DNA from: Halarchaeum nitratireducens
Lineage (GTDB): Archaea; Halobacteriota; Halobacteria; Halobacteriales; Halobacteriaceae
Assembly (NCBI RefSeq): GCF_014647155.1
Contig: NZ_BMOQ01000001.1
Location: forward strand, 1-64,000
Reading direction: 5' to 3'
DNA: 64,000 nucleotides
A model generated the notes under the pieces. That model was given only the letters and a program-made list of their open reading frames with translations, had not been told where the DNA came from and ran no database searches. Shown piece by piece: positions 27,679-36,703 of this stretch (the first letter of the stretch is position 1; each line of letters starts with the position of its first letter). The translations under genes and the position numbers were made by a program.

Positions 27679-28862
27679 GCCGCGGCCGCCGCGAGGACGT
27701 CGTGAACGTCGGCTCGTTCGCGTTCGAGCGCGGCGGCGAACTCGACCTCGACGTCGCCTATGCGGCGTACGGCGACCCCACGGACCCCACCGTCCTCGTC
27801 TGTCACGCGCTGACCGGCAGCCAGTACGTCGCCGGCCCCGCCCCCGAGGGCGTCAGCGGCCAAGCGGCGGGCTGGTGGGACGCCCTCGTCGGCCCCGGCA
27901 AACCCATCGACACCCGCGCCTACCACGTCGTCTGCGCGAACGTCCCGGGATCGTGCTACGGCACCACCGGCCCCGTGAGCGAGGGCCCCGACGGCGACCC
28001 CTACGGCCCCGACTTCCCCGCCGTGACGGTCGGCGACTGGACGCGCTCGCAGGCCCGCCTCCTCGACGCGCTCGGCGTGGACACGCTCTACGCCGTCGTC
28101 GGCGGCAGCGTCGGCGGCATGAACGTCATCGACTGGGCGAAGCGTTACCCCGAGCGCGTCGAGCGGATCGCCGCTATCGCCACCAGCCCCCGCCTCGACG
28201 CGCAGTGTCTCGGTCTCAACACCGCCGCCCGACGCGCCATCACGAGCGACGCGAACTACGGCGACGGCGACTACTACGGCGGTCCCGAACCTGACGAGGG
28301 ACTCGCCGTCGCCCGCCGCATCGGTCACGTGATGTACCTCTCGAAGGCCTCGATGACCGACCGCTTCGACCGGCGCGTCGCCGAGCGCCGCGCCGACGAC
28401 CACGACGACCCGACCGCCGAGGGCTTCCCCTACCGAGACGTCGCCTCCTACCTCGACTACAACGCCGAGCGCTTCACCGAGCGCTTCGACGCGAACAGCT
28501 ACCTCTACCTCCTCCGCGCGCTCGACGAGTACGACCTCGCCGCGGACTACCCATCCGACGCCGCCGCCCTCGCCGACTACGAGGGCGACGCGCTCGTCCT
28601 CTCGTTCACCGGCGACTGGCACTTCCCGCCCGAGGGCGGCGAGGTCATCGCCGACGCCTTCGAGGCCGGTCCAGGCGCCGCCGTCCACCGCGTCATCGAG
28701 AGCGACTACGGCCACGACGCCTTCCTCGTCGAACCCGACCGCGTCGGCCCGCCCGTCCGAACCCTCCTCGAACGCGGCGCGAGCGCCGTCACCACCGAAG
28801 CCGACCAGAACGCGACGCCAGACTACCCGCGGGTGTGCACGGGCCTCCTACCCGACGCCTGA
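27675..28862 (+). CDS. metX: Homoserine O-acetyltransferase
   Basis: Alpha/beta-hydrolase that acetylates L-homoserine with acetyl-CoA, feeding MetY. 395 residues. The nucleophile serine is in [15 protein letters not shown], the acid in [14 protein letters not shown] and the histidine in [25 protein letters not shown] forms the oxyanion region. Acetyl rather than succinyl specificity is inferred from the MetY partner. It overlaps metY by 4 nt. The stop is 5 nt before a palindrome-bounded element. Confidence 0.95.
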
Positions 28863-28867
28863 ACAAC

Positions 28868-29279
28868 GACCTTTTGCTGTGCGACGGCTTTGCCGTCGCT
28901 GGCAAAAGCTCGGCCAAAATGTCCGCCCGGCCCCGGGGGTCTTCGGACCTCGCGGCTTCGCCGCGAGTGAACCGCGCGACGGCCGGGTCTTTCGGACCGC
29001 TCGTCGCGCGGACGCTCTTTCGTAGCCTGCCCGTTTTCGCCGTGGCCTAACGAACCACACGTATAGCGTTCGGCGACCGAGTGACTCGAAGAGCCCGGAA
29101 GGTCGCCGGTTCGCTCGCCGGAGGCGAGGCCGAAGAGGGTTCGAAGCACCCGACGACGGCTTTTGTCGTCAGAACGCCCCGCGTTCTGACTGAACAGTAG
29201 GAAGCTTCGCTTCCTACGGTGGCCGAGCTTTTGCCAGCGCAGAGCGCGCCGTTGGCGCGCTCAAGCGCGGCAAAAGGTC
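28868..29279. repeat. 412-bp inverted-repeat-bounded palindromic element
   Basis: The ends are inverted copies: the left starts GACCTTTTGC and continues to GGCAAAAGCTCGGCC (28868-28915); the right starts GGCCGAGCTTTTGCC and ends GCGGCAAAAGGTC (29221-29279). Inside are more simple palindromes such as CGCGGCTTCGCCGCG and GTAGGAAGCTTCGCTTCCTAC-like arms. No reading frame is convincing. It fills the gap between the convergent metX and serB stops almost exactly (5 and 2 nt margins). It could be a non-autonomous mobile element or a bidirectional terminator. Confidence 0.7.
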
Positions 29280-29281
29280 GT

Positions 29282-29917
29282 TTAGAGTAAGCCGTCCTCC
29301 TCGAAGACGCGCTTGAGCCGTCCCATCGTGGCGACGACGACGTCGCAGTGCGGACGGACGGCGGGCTTGGGGACGAAGCCGACGGCGGTGCCGGCGACCT
29401 TGAGCATGGGGAGGTCGTTGGCGCCGTCGCCGATTGCGACGGTGTCGTCCATGTCGGTGTTCGTCTCCATGCAGAGCGCTTCCAGGGCCTCGTCCTTCGT
29501 GTCCTCGATGAGCGGGCCGTCGGCGTCGCCGGTGAGGCGGCCGTCTTCGACGGGGAGTTCGTTGGCGACGACGTGATCGACCTCCGCGCGGTCGCGCTCC
29601 AGGGCGGCCTCGACGCCCGGCGTGAAGCCACCGGTGAGGATCGCGGTGGTGTGGCCGGCGTCGTTCAGCGCTTCGATGAGGTCGGCCGCGCCGGGGCGGA
29701 GGTACACCTGCTCGTAGGCGGCCTGCGCTTCGGCCTCGGGGAGCCCTTCGAGGAGCGCGGCGCGCTCGTAGAGCGATTCGGCGTACGAGAGCTCGCCGCG
29801 CATCGCGCGCGTCGTGATCTCCTCGATCTCCTCGGCGACGCCGTACTGCTCGCCGAGCAACACCATCATCTCCGAGTCCGAGAGCGTGCCGTCGAAGTCG
29901 AACGCGACCAGCGTCAT
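29282..29917 (-). CDS. serB: Phosphoserine phosphatase
   Basis: HAD-superfamily enzyme for the last step of serine synthesis. In 211 residues: motif I FDFDGTLSDSE (nucleophile Asp), motif II LTGGFTPGVE, the motif III lysine in EDTKDEALEALC, and motif IV IGDGANDLPML. The VDFDGTL-like motif usually reads DFDxT; here it is DFDGT, still a SerB-like cap arrangement (helical C1 cap, 20-75). The ATG at 29917 is chosen over one nine codons upstream. It is divergent from serA, with a shared 216-nt control region. Confidence 0.92.
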   Translation of the reverse strand: MTLVAFDFDGTLSDSEMMVLLGEQYGVAEEIEEITTRAMRGELSYAESLYERAALLEGLPEAEAQAAYEQVYLRPGAADLIEALNDAGHTTAILTGGFTPGVEAALERDRAEVDHVVANELPVEDGRLTGDADGPLIEDTKDEALEALCMETNTDMDDTVAIGDGANDLPMLKVAGTAVGFVPKPAVRPHCDVVVATMGRLKRVFEEDGLL

Positions 29918-30103
29918 GGTCCCCGTTCGCACGCCGCCGGCCAAGTGCGTTCCGTTCGCACACCGCGTTCCACACGAAACGAAGGGGTCATCCGATAGGG
30001 GGCGTGGCCGTGGACATCACGAGCGGTATATAGACGACACTACTCACGTCCGTGTACAGATTGGCCGGGTCGATCGGCGTCACGCGCCGCCGATGAGAAA
30101 AGC

Positions 30104-30109
30104 GTTAAT
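30104..30109 (+). promoter_or_regulatory. TATA-like element of serA
   Basis: GTTAAT centred about 27 nt before the GTG at 30134. This fixes the leaderless start of serA and argues against an upstream ATG-type extension. Confidence 0.55.
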
Positions 30110-30133
30110 GTGCCGCGCGGGTTTCCCCCGAAC

Positions 30134-31717
30134 GTGAAGGTACTCGTCACGGACCCCATTGCGGACGCCGGCCTCGACACCCTCCGCGAGGCGGGCCACG
30201 AGGTCGAAACTGCCTACGACGTCGAGGGCGACGCCCTCCTCGACGCCGTCTCGGACGCGAACGCCCTCATCGTTCGCTCCGGAACCGACGTGACCGAGGC
30301 GGTCTTCGAGGCCGCGCCCGACCTCGTCATCGTCGGGCGCGCCGGCATCGGCGTCGACAACATCGACATCGACGCCGCGACCGAACACGGCGTCATCGTC
30401 GCCAACGCCCCCGAGGGCAACGTTCGCGCCGCCGCCGAGCACACCGTCGCCATGGCGTTCGCCGCCGCGCGCTCCATCCCGCAGGCCCACGTTCGTCTGA
30501 AGGAGGGCGAGTGGGCCAAGAGCGACTACCTCGGCACGGAGGTCAACGGCAAGACCCTCGGCGTCGTCGGTCTCGGCCGGGTCGGCCAGGAGGTGGCGAA
30601 GAAGCTCGCCTCCCTCGGCATGGACCTCGTCGCCTACGACCCCTACATCAGCGAGGAGCGCGCCGATCAGCTCGGCGCCGACCTCGTCGACCTCGAGGAG
30701 TGTCTCACCGTCGCGGACTTCCTCACCGTCCACGTCCCGCTCACGCCCGAGACGGAGGGACTCATCGACGAGGACGCCCTCGCCAACCTCGAAGGCGGCT
30801 ACCTCGTCAACTGCGCGCGCGGCGGCGTCGTCGACGAGGACGCCCTCGCCGAGGCCGTCTCCGACGGCGTCATGAAGGGCGCCGCGGTCGACGTCTTCGC
30901 CGAGGAACCCCTCTCAGAGGACTCGCCGCTGCTCGACGTCGACGACATCGTCGTCACGCCCCACCTCGGCGCATCCACGGAGGCCGCCCAGGAGCACGTC
31001 GCCGTCTCGACGGCCGAGCAGGTCGTCGCCGCGTTCAACGACGAACCCGTTCTCAACGCGCTGAACGCGCCGTCCGTCGACGAATCCGCCTTCCCGCGGA
31101 TCGAGCCGTACATCGATCTCACGGAGACCGCGGGGAAGGTCGCGGCGCAGCTCTTCGGCGAGCGAATCGAACGCATCGAGGTCTCCTACGCCGGCGACAT
31201 CGCCGCCGAGGACGTCGATCTCGTCACCGCGAGCGCGCAAAAGGGCGTCTTCGAGCCCCTCGAATGGAACGTCAACGCCGTCAACGCCCCGCGCGTCGCC
31301 GAGGAACGGGGGATCGAGGTCACGGAGACGAAGACCCGCTCCTCCGCGGACTTCCAGAGCCTCGTCACCGTCACGGTCGGCGACGGCGAGGAGGAACTCT
31401 CCGTCTCCGGCACGCTGTTCGCCGGCGACGACCCCCGTCTCGTCTCCATCGACGGCTACCGCGTCGACGCCATCCCGCACGGCCACATGCTCGTCGCACG
31501 CAACCGCGACGAACCCGGCGTCATCGGCTTCATCGGGACGGTACTCGGCGAGTACGACGTCAACATCGCCGGCATGTTCAACGCCCGCGAGACGGACGGC
31601 GGCGAAGCCCTCACCGTCTACAACCTCGACGAGGGGCTGCCCGAAGCCGCCCGCGCGGAACTCGAAGGCGACACGCGCATCACCGAGATCACGGAGATCG
31701 AACTGAACGGGACGTAG
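30134..31717 (+). CDS. serA: D-3-phosphoglycerate dehydrogenase
   Basis: First step of serine synthesis: 3-phosphoglycerate to phosphohydroxypyruvate with NAD. It has 527 residues and the long type-1 layout. Substrate/NAD domains show VVGLGRVGQEVAKKLASLG (NAD), VNCARGGVVDEDAL (catalytic Arg) and VTPHLGASTEAAQEHVA (His). An allosteric-substrate-binding domain (about 320-450) and a C-terminal ACT domain (VIGFIGTVLGEYDVNIAGMFNARE) follow; the ACT domain suggests feedback by serine. It starts at GTG, MKVLVTDPIADAGLDTL. It is divergent from serB. Confidence 0.96.
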   Translation: MKVLVTDPIADAGLDTLREAGHEVETAYDVEGDALLDAVSDANALIVRSGTDVTEAVFEAAPDLVIVGRAGIGVDNIDIDAATEHGVIVANAPEGNVRAAAEHTVAMAFAAARSIPQAHVRLKEGEWAKSDYLGTEVNGKTLGVVGLGRVGQEVAKKLASLGMDLVAYDPYISEERADQLGADLVDLEECLTVADFLTVHVPLTPETEGLIDEDALANLEGGYLVNCARGGVVDEDALAEAVSDGVMKGAAVDVFAEEPLSEDSPLLDVDDIVVTPHLGASTEAAQEHVAVSTAEQVVAAFNDEPVLNALNAPSVDESAFPRIEPYIDLTETAGKVAAQLFGERIERIEVSYAGDIAAEDVDLVTASAQKGVFEPLEWNVNAVNAPRVAEERGIEVTETKTRSSADFQSLVTVTVGDGEEELSVSGTLFAGDDPRLVSIDGYRVDAIPHGHMLVARNRDEPGVIGFIGTVLGEYDVNIAGMFNARETDGGEALTVYNLDEGLPEAARAELEGDTRITEITEIELNGT

Positions 31718-31807
31718 ACCCCCCTCCAATCGAGCGGTCGATCGCCGCTCCCGACTCCGTCACGTCACGCACTTCTCGCCGTCTCTATTCTCGCCGCCTC
31801 TATCAGC

Positions 31808-33055
31808 TCACAGCGCGTCCAGCACGCCGTCCGCGTCCGCGGGGACGGGCGTCGTGTCGCCGCCGGCCGCGGCCGCCGCGTCCGGGTCCTTCAGCAGGTG
31901 CCCGGTCGTGAGACAGACGACCTGCTCGTCCGCGCCGATCTCGCCCCGTTCGCTGAGCTTCCGTAACCCCGCGACGGACGCCGCGGAGGCCGGCTCGACG
32001 CCGACGCCGTCGCGCGCGAGCGAGCGCTGGGCGTCCGTGATCTCGTCGTCCGAGACCGCGACCGCCGTGCCGCCCGTCGCTCGGATCCCCGGCAGGGCCT
32101 TCGGCGCGTTCACGGGGTTGCCGATCCGGATCGCGGTCGCGCGCGTCTCGACGTCGTCCCAGCGTCGCACCTCGTCGTTCCCCTCGCGCACCGCCTCCAC
32201 CATCGGCGCCGCGCCCTCGGCTTGGACGCCCGTGAGCGCCGGCATCTCCGCTTCGTCCATCGCGCCGGCGGCGACGAGCTCGCGGAAACACTTGTAGAGC
32301 GCCGCGGTGTTGCCCGCATTACCCACAGGAAGGACGATCCGATCCGGCCACTCGCCCGTCGCCTCGCGCGACTGTTCGAGGATCTCGAGGCCGATCGTCT
32401 TCTGCCCCTCCAGCCGGAAGGGGTTGATCGAGTTGAGGAGGTAGACCTCGCCGCGGTCGGCGAGTTCGGCGACGACGTCCAGACACGCGTCGAAGTTGCC
32501 GTCGACTTCGAGGATCCGCGCCCCGTGGAGCGCCGCCTGCGCGATCTTGCCAGCCGCGACCTTCCCCGCGGGCAGGAGGACGAGCACCTCGGTGTCCGCG
32601 CGCGCGCCGTAACACGCGAGCGCCGCCGACGTGTTCCCCGTCGACGCGCACGCCAGGCGATCGACGCCGAGGCGCTCCGCGACCTTCACGCCGACCGTCA
32701 TCCCGCGGTCCTTGAACGCGCCCGTCGGGTTCATCCCCTCGTGTTTCACGCGGACGTCCGCGACGTCGACGCCCGCCTCGATCTCCGGGACCGTGTACAA
32801 CGGCGTGTTCCCCTCCTGGATCGAGACGCCCGTCGGGAGCGGGAGCGCGTCGGCGTAGCGCCAGACGCCGATCCCCTCGAAGTCGTCGAACGTCGGATAC
32901 TCCGCGTACCGCACCTCAAGGAGACCGCCGCAGTCCGGACACCGGTAGACGACGTCGTCGTAGGGTGCGACCGTCTCGCTACACGCCACGCACGCCAGCC
33001 AGACCCCGTCGGTCTCCGCCGCCGGCGTCTCGCCGCCGAGTTCCAGATCGACCAT
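31808..33055 (-). CDS. thrC: Threonine synthase
   Basis: PLP fold-type II enzyme converting O-phosphohomoserine to threonine. 415 residues. An N-terminal zinc-ribbon-like part (CVACSETVAPYDDVVYRCPDCGG) precedes the catalytic core. The PLP lysine is in NPTGAFKDRGMTVG, with CASTGNTSAALACYGAR and LPVGNAGNTAALYKCF binding phosphate. The ATG at 33055 (MVDLELGGETPA) is preferred over an upstream in-frame start at 33154 that would overlap the divergent small gene. It converges with serA. Confidence 0.94.
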   Translation of the reverse strand: MVDLELGGETPAAETDGVWLACVACSETVAPYDDVVYRCPDCGGLLEVRYAEYPTFDDFEGIGVWRYADALPLPTGVSIQEGNTPLYTVPEIEAGVDVADVRVKHEGMNPTGAFKDRGMTVGVKVAERLGVDRLACASTGNTSAALACYGARADTEVLVLLPAGKVAAGKIAQAALHGARILEVDGNFDACLDVVAELADRGEVYLLNSINPFRLEGQKTIGLEILEQSREATGEWPDRIVLPVGNAGNTAALYKCFRELVAAGAMDEAEMPALTGVQAEGAAPMVEAVREGNDEVRRWDDVETRATAIRIGNPVNAPKALPGIRATGGTAVAVSDDEITDAQRSLARDGVGVEPASAASVAGLRKLSERGEIGADEQVVCLTTGHLLKDPDAAAAAGGDTTPVPADADGVLDAL

Positions 33056-33140
33056 ACCGGATGTCACACCCGAACGACCATATAGGGGACGGAGACGGGC
33101 CGTCCGAACGCTTAGGTGGCCCCCCGACCGACCGTACGGC

Positions 33141-33335
33141 GTGCAGACAGCCACCCGCGTCCGCGTCGCCGCCGCGCTCTGCGCCGTCCTCGGCGCCCTC
33201 GGCGCGACGCTCCTCCTCCTCCGCGACGGCCTCGCCCGTCCGGCCCTCCTCGCCGCCTGCGCGACGGTCCTCGTCGTCGCCGGCCTCCTCTACCGACGCG
33301 CCGACGGTTCCGAGTCGCGCAGACCGGGGTGGTGA
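33141..33335 (+). CDS. 64-residue two-helix membrane protein
   Basis: GTG-initiated. It has two hydrophobic segments (RVAAALCAVLGALGATLLLL and LLAACATVLVVAGLLY) with a short charged loop, then a basic/acidic tail. A CATATAGG element about 60 nt upstream could serve this gene or divergent thrC. Family unknown. Confidence 0.55.
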   Translation: MQTATRVRVAAALCAVLGALGATLLLLRDGLARPALLAACATVLVVAGLLYRRADGSESRRPGW

Positions 33336-33359
33336 GCGACGCCGGTTCGCGCCTCCCGC

Positions 33360-33554
33360 GGCCCTCGACCCGTCGGCTCCGCGTCACTCGGCGTATCCGG
33401 CGAATCCTCCCGCTCGGCCTCCCGGGGGTGTTGGTCGAACGTCGGTGCGGTGACACCCACGGCCTCCGCGACTTCTCCCGCGGTGCCGTCTCCCGCCCGC
33501 TCGAAGTAGCCGCCGTCGTAGGCGGTCGAACGCCGCGCGCTGGCGCTCCCTCAA
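33360..33554 (-). pseudogene. Remnant of a bacterio-opsin-activator type HTH_10 domain
   Basis: Read on the minus strand, 33554 onwards gives LRERQRAAFDR in one frame, then AYDGGYFERAGDGTAGEVAE and AVGVTAPTFDQHPREAERE in another. This is the C-terminal HTH_10 DNA-binding domain of Bat-type haloarchaeal regulators, whose usual form is L-T-x-R-Q-x-x-x-[FL]...AY-x-x-GYF...STAEEVAE..GVS-x-PTFHQHLR. A 2-nt loss between FDR and AYD breaks the frame. No sensor domains remain; argF's stop lies 80 nt upstream. I read it as a decayed gene end. Confidence 0.7.
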
Positions 33555-33633
33555 CCGCCCGAGGCCGCCGACACGCGGTGCGTCGGCGCCGTCGCACCGA
33601 TACGGAGCGAACGCTATCCCAGTCTCAGATCAG

Positions 33634-34521
33634 TCACAGGAGCTCGACGAGGACGCCCTTCTGCCCGTGGAGGCGGTTCTCCGCCTGCGCCCAGATGAGC
33701 TCCCGATCGGACTCCATCACCTCGTCCGTGATCTCCTCGCCGCGGTGGGCGGGCAGACAGTGCATCACGGCGGCGTCGTCGGTCTTCGCCAGCAGCTCCT
33801 CGTTCAACTGGAACCCAGCGAAGTCCGCGACCTTCTCCGCCCGCCGCTCCTCTTCGCCCATGCTCACCCAGACGTCCGTGTAGACGATGTCCGCGTCCGC
33901 GACGCCCGCGTCGGGGTCGTGTCCGATCGTCACGTCGCCGTCGTACGCTTCGGCGCGCTCGACGGCGTCCGGGTTGAACTCGTATCCCTTCGGCGTCGCC
34001 GCGGCGACGTCGAGGCCGACCATCGCCGCGCCGACGAGGAACGACGCGCCGACGTTGTTGCCGTCGCCCACCCAGGCGACGGTGGTGTCCTCGAACCCGC
34101 AGTGCTCGCGGATGGTCAGGAGGTCCGCGACCGTCTGTGCGGGATGGGCCTCGCTCGACAGGCCGTTGATCACGGGGACGTCCGCGTACTCGGCGAGTTC
34201 GAGCATGTCCTCGTGGGTCTTCACGCGCGCCATCACGCCGTCGACGTAGCCCGAGAGCGCGCGCGCCGTGTCCTTGATCGGCTCGCCCCGACCGAGCTGG
34301 ATGTCGTCCTTCCCGAGGAAGACCGCGTGGCCGCCGAGCTCGGTCATCCCCACCTCGAAGGAGACGCGTGTGCGGGTGCTCGGACGCTCGAAGAGCATCC
34401 CGAGACTCGCCCCGTCGAGGTGCGCGGGTGGCTCCTCCTCGCCCGCCTTCAGCGCCGCGGCGGTGTCGAGGACGCGATGCAACTGCGGGACGTCGAAGTC
34501 GTCGATATCGATGAGGTTCAT
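33634..34521 (-). CDS. argF: Ornithine carbamoyltransferase
   Basis: Makes citrulline from ornithine and carbamoyl phosphate. 295 residues with the carbamoyl-phosphate site MLFERPSTRTRVSFEVGM, the GHAVFLGKDDIQLGRGEPIKD loop, VINGLSSEAHPAQTVADLLT, and the ornithine-site motif MHCLPAHRGEEITDEV (HCLP). Its ATG overlaps the argE stop by 4 nt, so it is the last gene of the argW-X-C-D-E-F block. Confidence 0.96.
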   Translation of the reverse strand: MNLIDIDDFDVPQLHRVLDTAAALKAGEEEPPAHLDGASLGMLFERPSTRTRVSFEVGMTELGGHAVFLGKDDIQLGRGEPIKDTARALSGYVDGVMARVKTHEDMLELAEYADVPVINGLSSEAHPAQTVADLLTIREHCGFEDTTVAWVGDGNNVGASFLVGAAMVGLDVAAATPKGYEFNPDAVERAEAYDGDVTIGHDPDAGVADADIVYTDVWVSMGEEERRAEKVADFAGFQLNEELLAKTDDAAVMHCLPAHRGEEITDEVMESDRELIWAQAENRLHGQKGVLVELL

Positions 34522-35570
34522 GCTGTCAGCCGCTCCGCGGCCGCCGTCAGGACGGCGACGCCGCGGTCGTACTCGTCGAGGTCGATGCGCTCGTCCGGCG
34601 CGTGGTCGAGCGACGAGTCGCCCGGCCCGTAGGTCGCCATCGGGCAGTCCCACGCCCCGTGGTAGATGTTCATGTCGCTCGTGCCGGTCTTGCGGAGGTG
34701 CGTCGTCTCGCCGCCCGCGGCGCGGACGCCGGCGCGCAGCGCCGCCGCCACCGCGTTGCGCGGCGAGGCCATCACCGGTGGGATGGAGTCCGTCCACTCC
34801 ACGCCCACTGTCGCCTCCTCGCCGACGTACGTCGGGAGACACGCCTCGACCGTCTCCGCAACCTCGTCGATGGTCCACGACGGCGGGACGCGGAACTGGG
34901 CGTCGACCGACGACTCGAACGCGAGGCCGTCGGCCGTGACGCCGCCGTCCATCCCGACGGGCTTCGTCGTCACCTGCTCGAACACCGCCGATTCGCCCTC
35001 CGCCTCGAAGGCCTCCTCGACGTCGTGCCACCAGTCCATCGCGTACTCCAGGGCGTTCGGCCCCGGACGCGACGTGTGCGCGGACGGCGTCTCCGCCGTG
35101 AACGCGCCCTTCACGAACCCCCGGTAGCCGAGCGTCACGGCGTCCCAGCCCGAGGGCTCGCCGTTGATGACGGCGTCGGGCGCGTCGCGGGTCTCCACGA
35201 GGTGGCGCGCGCCGAGCGACGTCGTCTCCTCACCGACGACGCCGACGTAGCTCGCGCCCGTCCGCGCCGCCGCGACCGCCATCGACGCCAGCGGTCCCTT
35301 CGCGTCGCAGGCCCCGCGCCCCCACAGCTCGCCGTCCGCCTCGCGCACCTCGATGTCGCCGGGGACGGTGTCCATGTGGCTCGTGAGGAGGACGCCGTCG
35401 TCGCCCGGCGCGCGGACGTTGCCGACGTCGTCGCGGTACGCCTCGCGGCCGTGCGCCGCGAAGAAGTCGAGGAGGCGCTCTGCGACCGCGTCCTCCTCGC
35501 CCGAGACCGACGGCGTCGCCACGAGGTCGTAGAGCAGATCGCGCGCCTCCCGTTCGCGCGTCGCGCTCAT
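34518..35570 (-). CDS. argE: LysW-ornithine/acetyl-ornithine hydrolase (LysK/ArgE)
   Basis: M20-family zinc peptidase that frees ornithine from its carrier protein LysW/ArgW. 350 residues: LLTSHMDTVPGDIEV (metal His and Asp), WGRGACDAKGPLASM, GVVGEETTSLGARH (catalytic Glu) and a late DHAPDERIDLDEYDRG (metal His). It overlaps argD by 4 nt and argF by 4 nt. In haloarchaea the carrier-protein route serves arginine, because lysine is usually made by the diaminopimelate route. Confidence 0.9.
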   Translation of the reverse strand: MSATREREARDLLYDLVATPSVSGEEDAVAERLLDFFAAHGREAYRDDVGNVRAPGDDGVLLTSHMDTVPGDIEVREADGELWGRGACDAKGPLASMAVAAARTGASYVGVVGEETTSLGARHLVETRDAPDAVINGEPSGWDAVTLGYRGFVKGAFTAETPSAHTSRPGPNALEYAMDWWHDVEEAFEAEGESAVFEQVTTKPVGMDGGVTADGLAFESSVDAQFRVPPSWTIDEVAETVEACLPTYVGEEATVGVEWTDSIPPVMASPRNAVAAALRAGVRAAGGETTHLRKTGTSDMNIYHGAWDCPMATYGPGDSSLDHAPDERIDLDEYDRGVAVLTAAAERLTA

Positions 35571-36703
35571 AGGACGTCGCGGAGGCCCTCGACGACCCGA
35601 TCGGTGTGCGACTCGCGCACCGTCAGCGGCGGGAGGAAGCGTACGACCGTCCGACCCGCGGGGAGCGCGAGGACGCCGTGGTTCATCGCCAACTGCCCGA
35701 TGACGGGGTTCGCGCCCGTCTTCACTTCGAGGCCGATCATGAGGCCGCGCCCGCGGACGTCGCGGATCGCGCCCGTCTCCGCGGCGAGGTCCTCGAGCGC
35801 CGCGCGGAACGACTCGCCGACCTCGCGGGCGTTCCCGGGAACGTCCTCCGCGACGAGCGTTTCGAGCGTGGCGCTCGCCGCCGCGCACGGGACGGGCCCG
35901 CCGGAGAACGTCGAGCCGTGGTTGCCGGCGTTCTCCGCGATCCACGGTCGCACCATCGTCGCGCCCATCGGCAGGCCGTTGGCGATCCCCTTCGCGGCCG
36001 TGACGACGTCGGGCGCGACGCCCGCGCCCTCGACCGCCCAGAGGTCGCCGGTGCGCCCGACACCGGTCTGGATCTCGTCGGCGATCATCGCCGCGCCCGC
36101 GTCGGCCGTGACGTCGCGGACGTGTTCGAGGTAGCCCTCGGGTGCGGGGTTGACGCCGCCCTCGCCCTGGATCGGTTCGAGGATGACCGCCGCCGTTTCC
36201 CCGTCGACGGCCTCGCTCATCGCCTCTTCGTCACCGTAGGGGACGAACTCGACGTCGCCCGCGAGCGGGCCGAACCCCTCCTTGTACTCGTCCTTCCACG
36301 TGCACGCGAGCGCGCCCATCGTCCGCCCGTGGAAGGCCTGCATCGTGGCGACGATCTTCGAGCGGCCCGTGGCGTGGCGAGCGAACTTCAGCGCCGCCTC
36401 GTTCGCCTCCGTCCCCGAGTTCGAGAGCCACACCTTCGAGCAGTCGCCGGGGGCGAGCGCCGCGAGCCGGTCGTAGAGCCCGGTCCGCACGTCCACGGGA
36501 TACGACCCCTGCACGTACGTCAGCTCGGCGGCCTGCTCGGCGACCGCGTCCGTCACGTCCGGGTGACAGTGGCCGAGCGGCGCGCAGGCGTAGGACGCGC
36601 CGAAGTCGAGGTACTCGTCGCCGTCCGTGTCCGTGAGCGTCACGCCATCCCCGGAGGCGATGTCGATCGGCTTCGAGCCGAAGACGAACTCCGCGCCCGA
36701 CAT
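35567..36703 (-). CDS. argD: Acetylornithine/LysW-semialdehyde aminotransferase (ArgD/LysJ)
   Basis: Class-III PLP aminotransferase that aminates the carrier-bound glutamate semialdehyde. 378 residues: LDFGASYACAPLGHCHPDV, VWLSNSGTEANEAALKFAR, FHGRTMGALACTWKD, AVILEPIQGEGGVNPAPEG, MIADEIQTGVGRTG (Asp-x-x-Gln) and the PLP lysine in VTAAKGIANGLPMGA. Its start is immediately next to the argC stop (36703/36704). In the usual haloarchaeal order argB would lie between them; no trace of it is present. Confidence 0.93.
   Translation of the reverse strand: MSGAEFVFGSKPIDIASGDGVTLTDTDGDEYLDFGASYACAPLGHCHPDVTDAVAEQAAELTYVQGSYPVDVRTGLYDRLAALAPGDCSKVWLSNSGTEANEAALKFARHATGRSKIVATMQAFHGRTMGALACTWKDEYKEGFGPLAGDVEFVPYGDEEAMSEAVDGETAAVILEPIQGEGGVNPAPEGYLEHVRDVTADAGAAMIADEIQTGVGRTGDLWAVEGAGVAPDVVTAAKGIANGLPMGATMVRPWIAENAGNHGSTFSGGPVPCAAASATLETLVAEDVPGNAREVGESFRAALEDLAAETGAIRDVRGRGLMIGLEVKTGANPVIGQLAMNHGVLALPAGRTVVRFLPPLTVRESHTDRVVEGLRDVL

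Noticed and set aside
28835-29149. Short frames inside the metX-serB palindromic element
   Set aside because: Translations follow the palindromes and lack acidic halophilic composition or any family resemblance.
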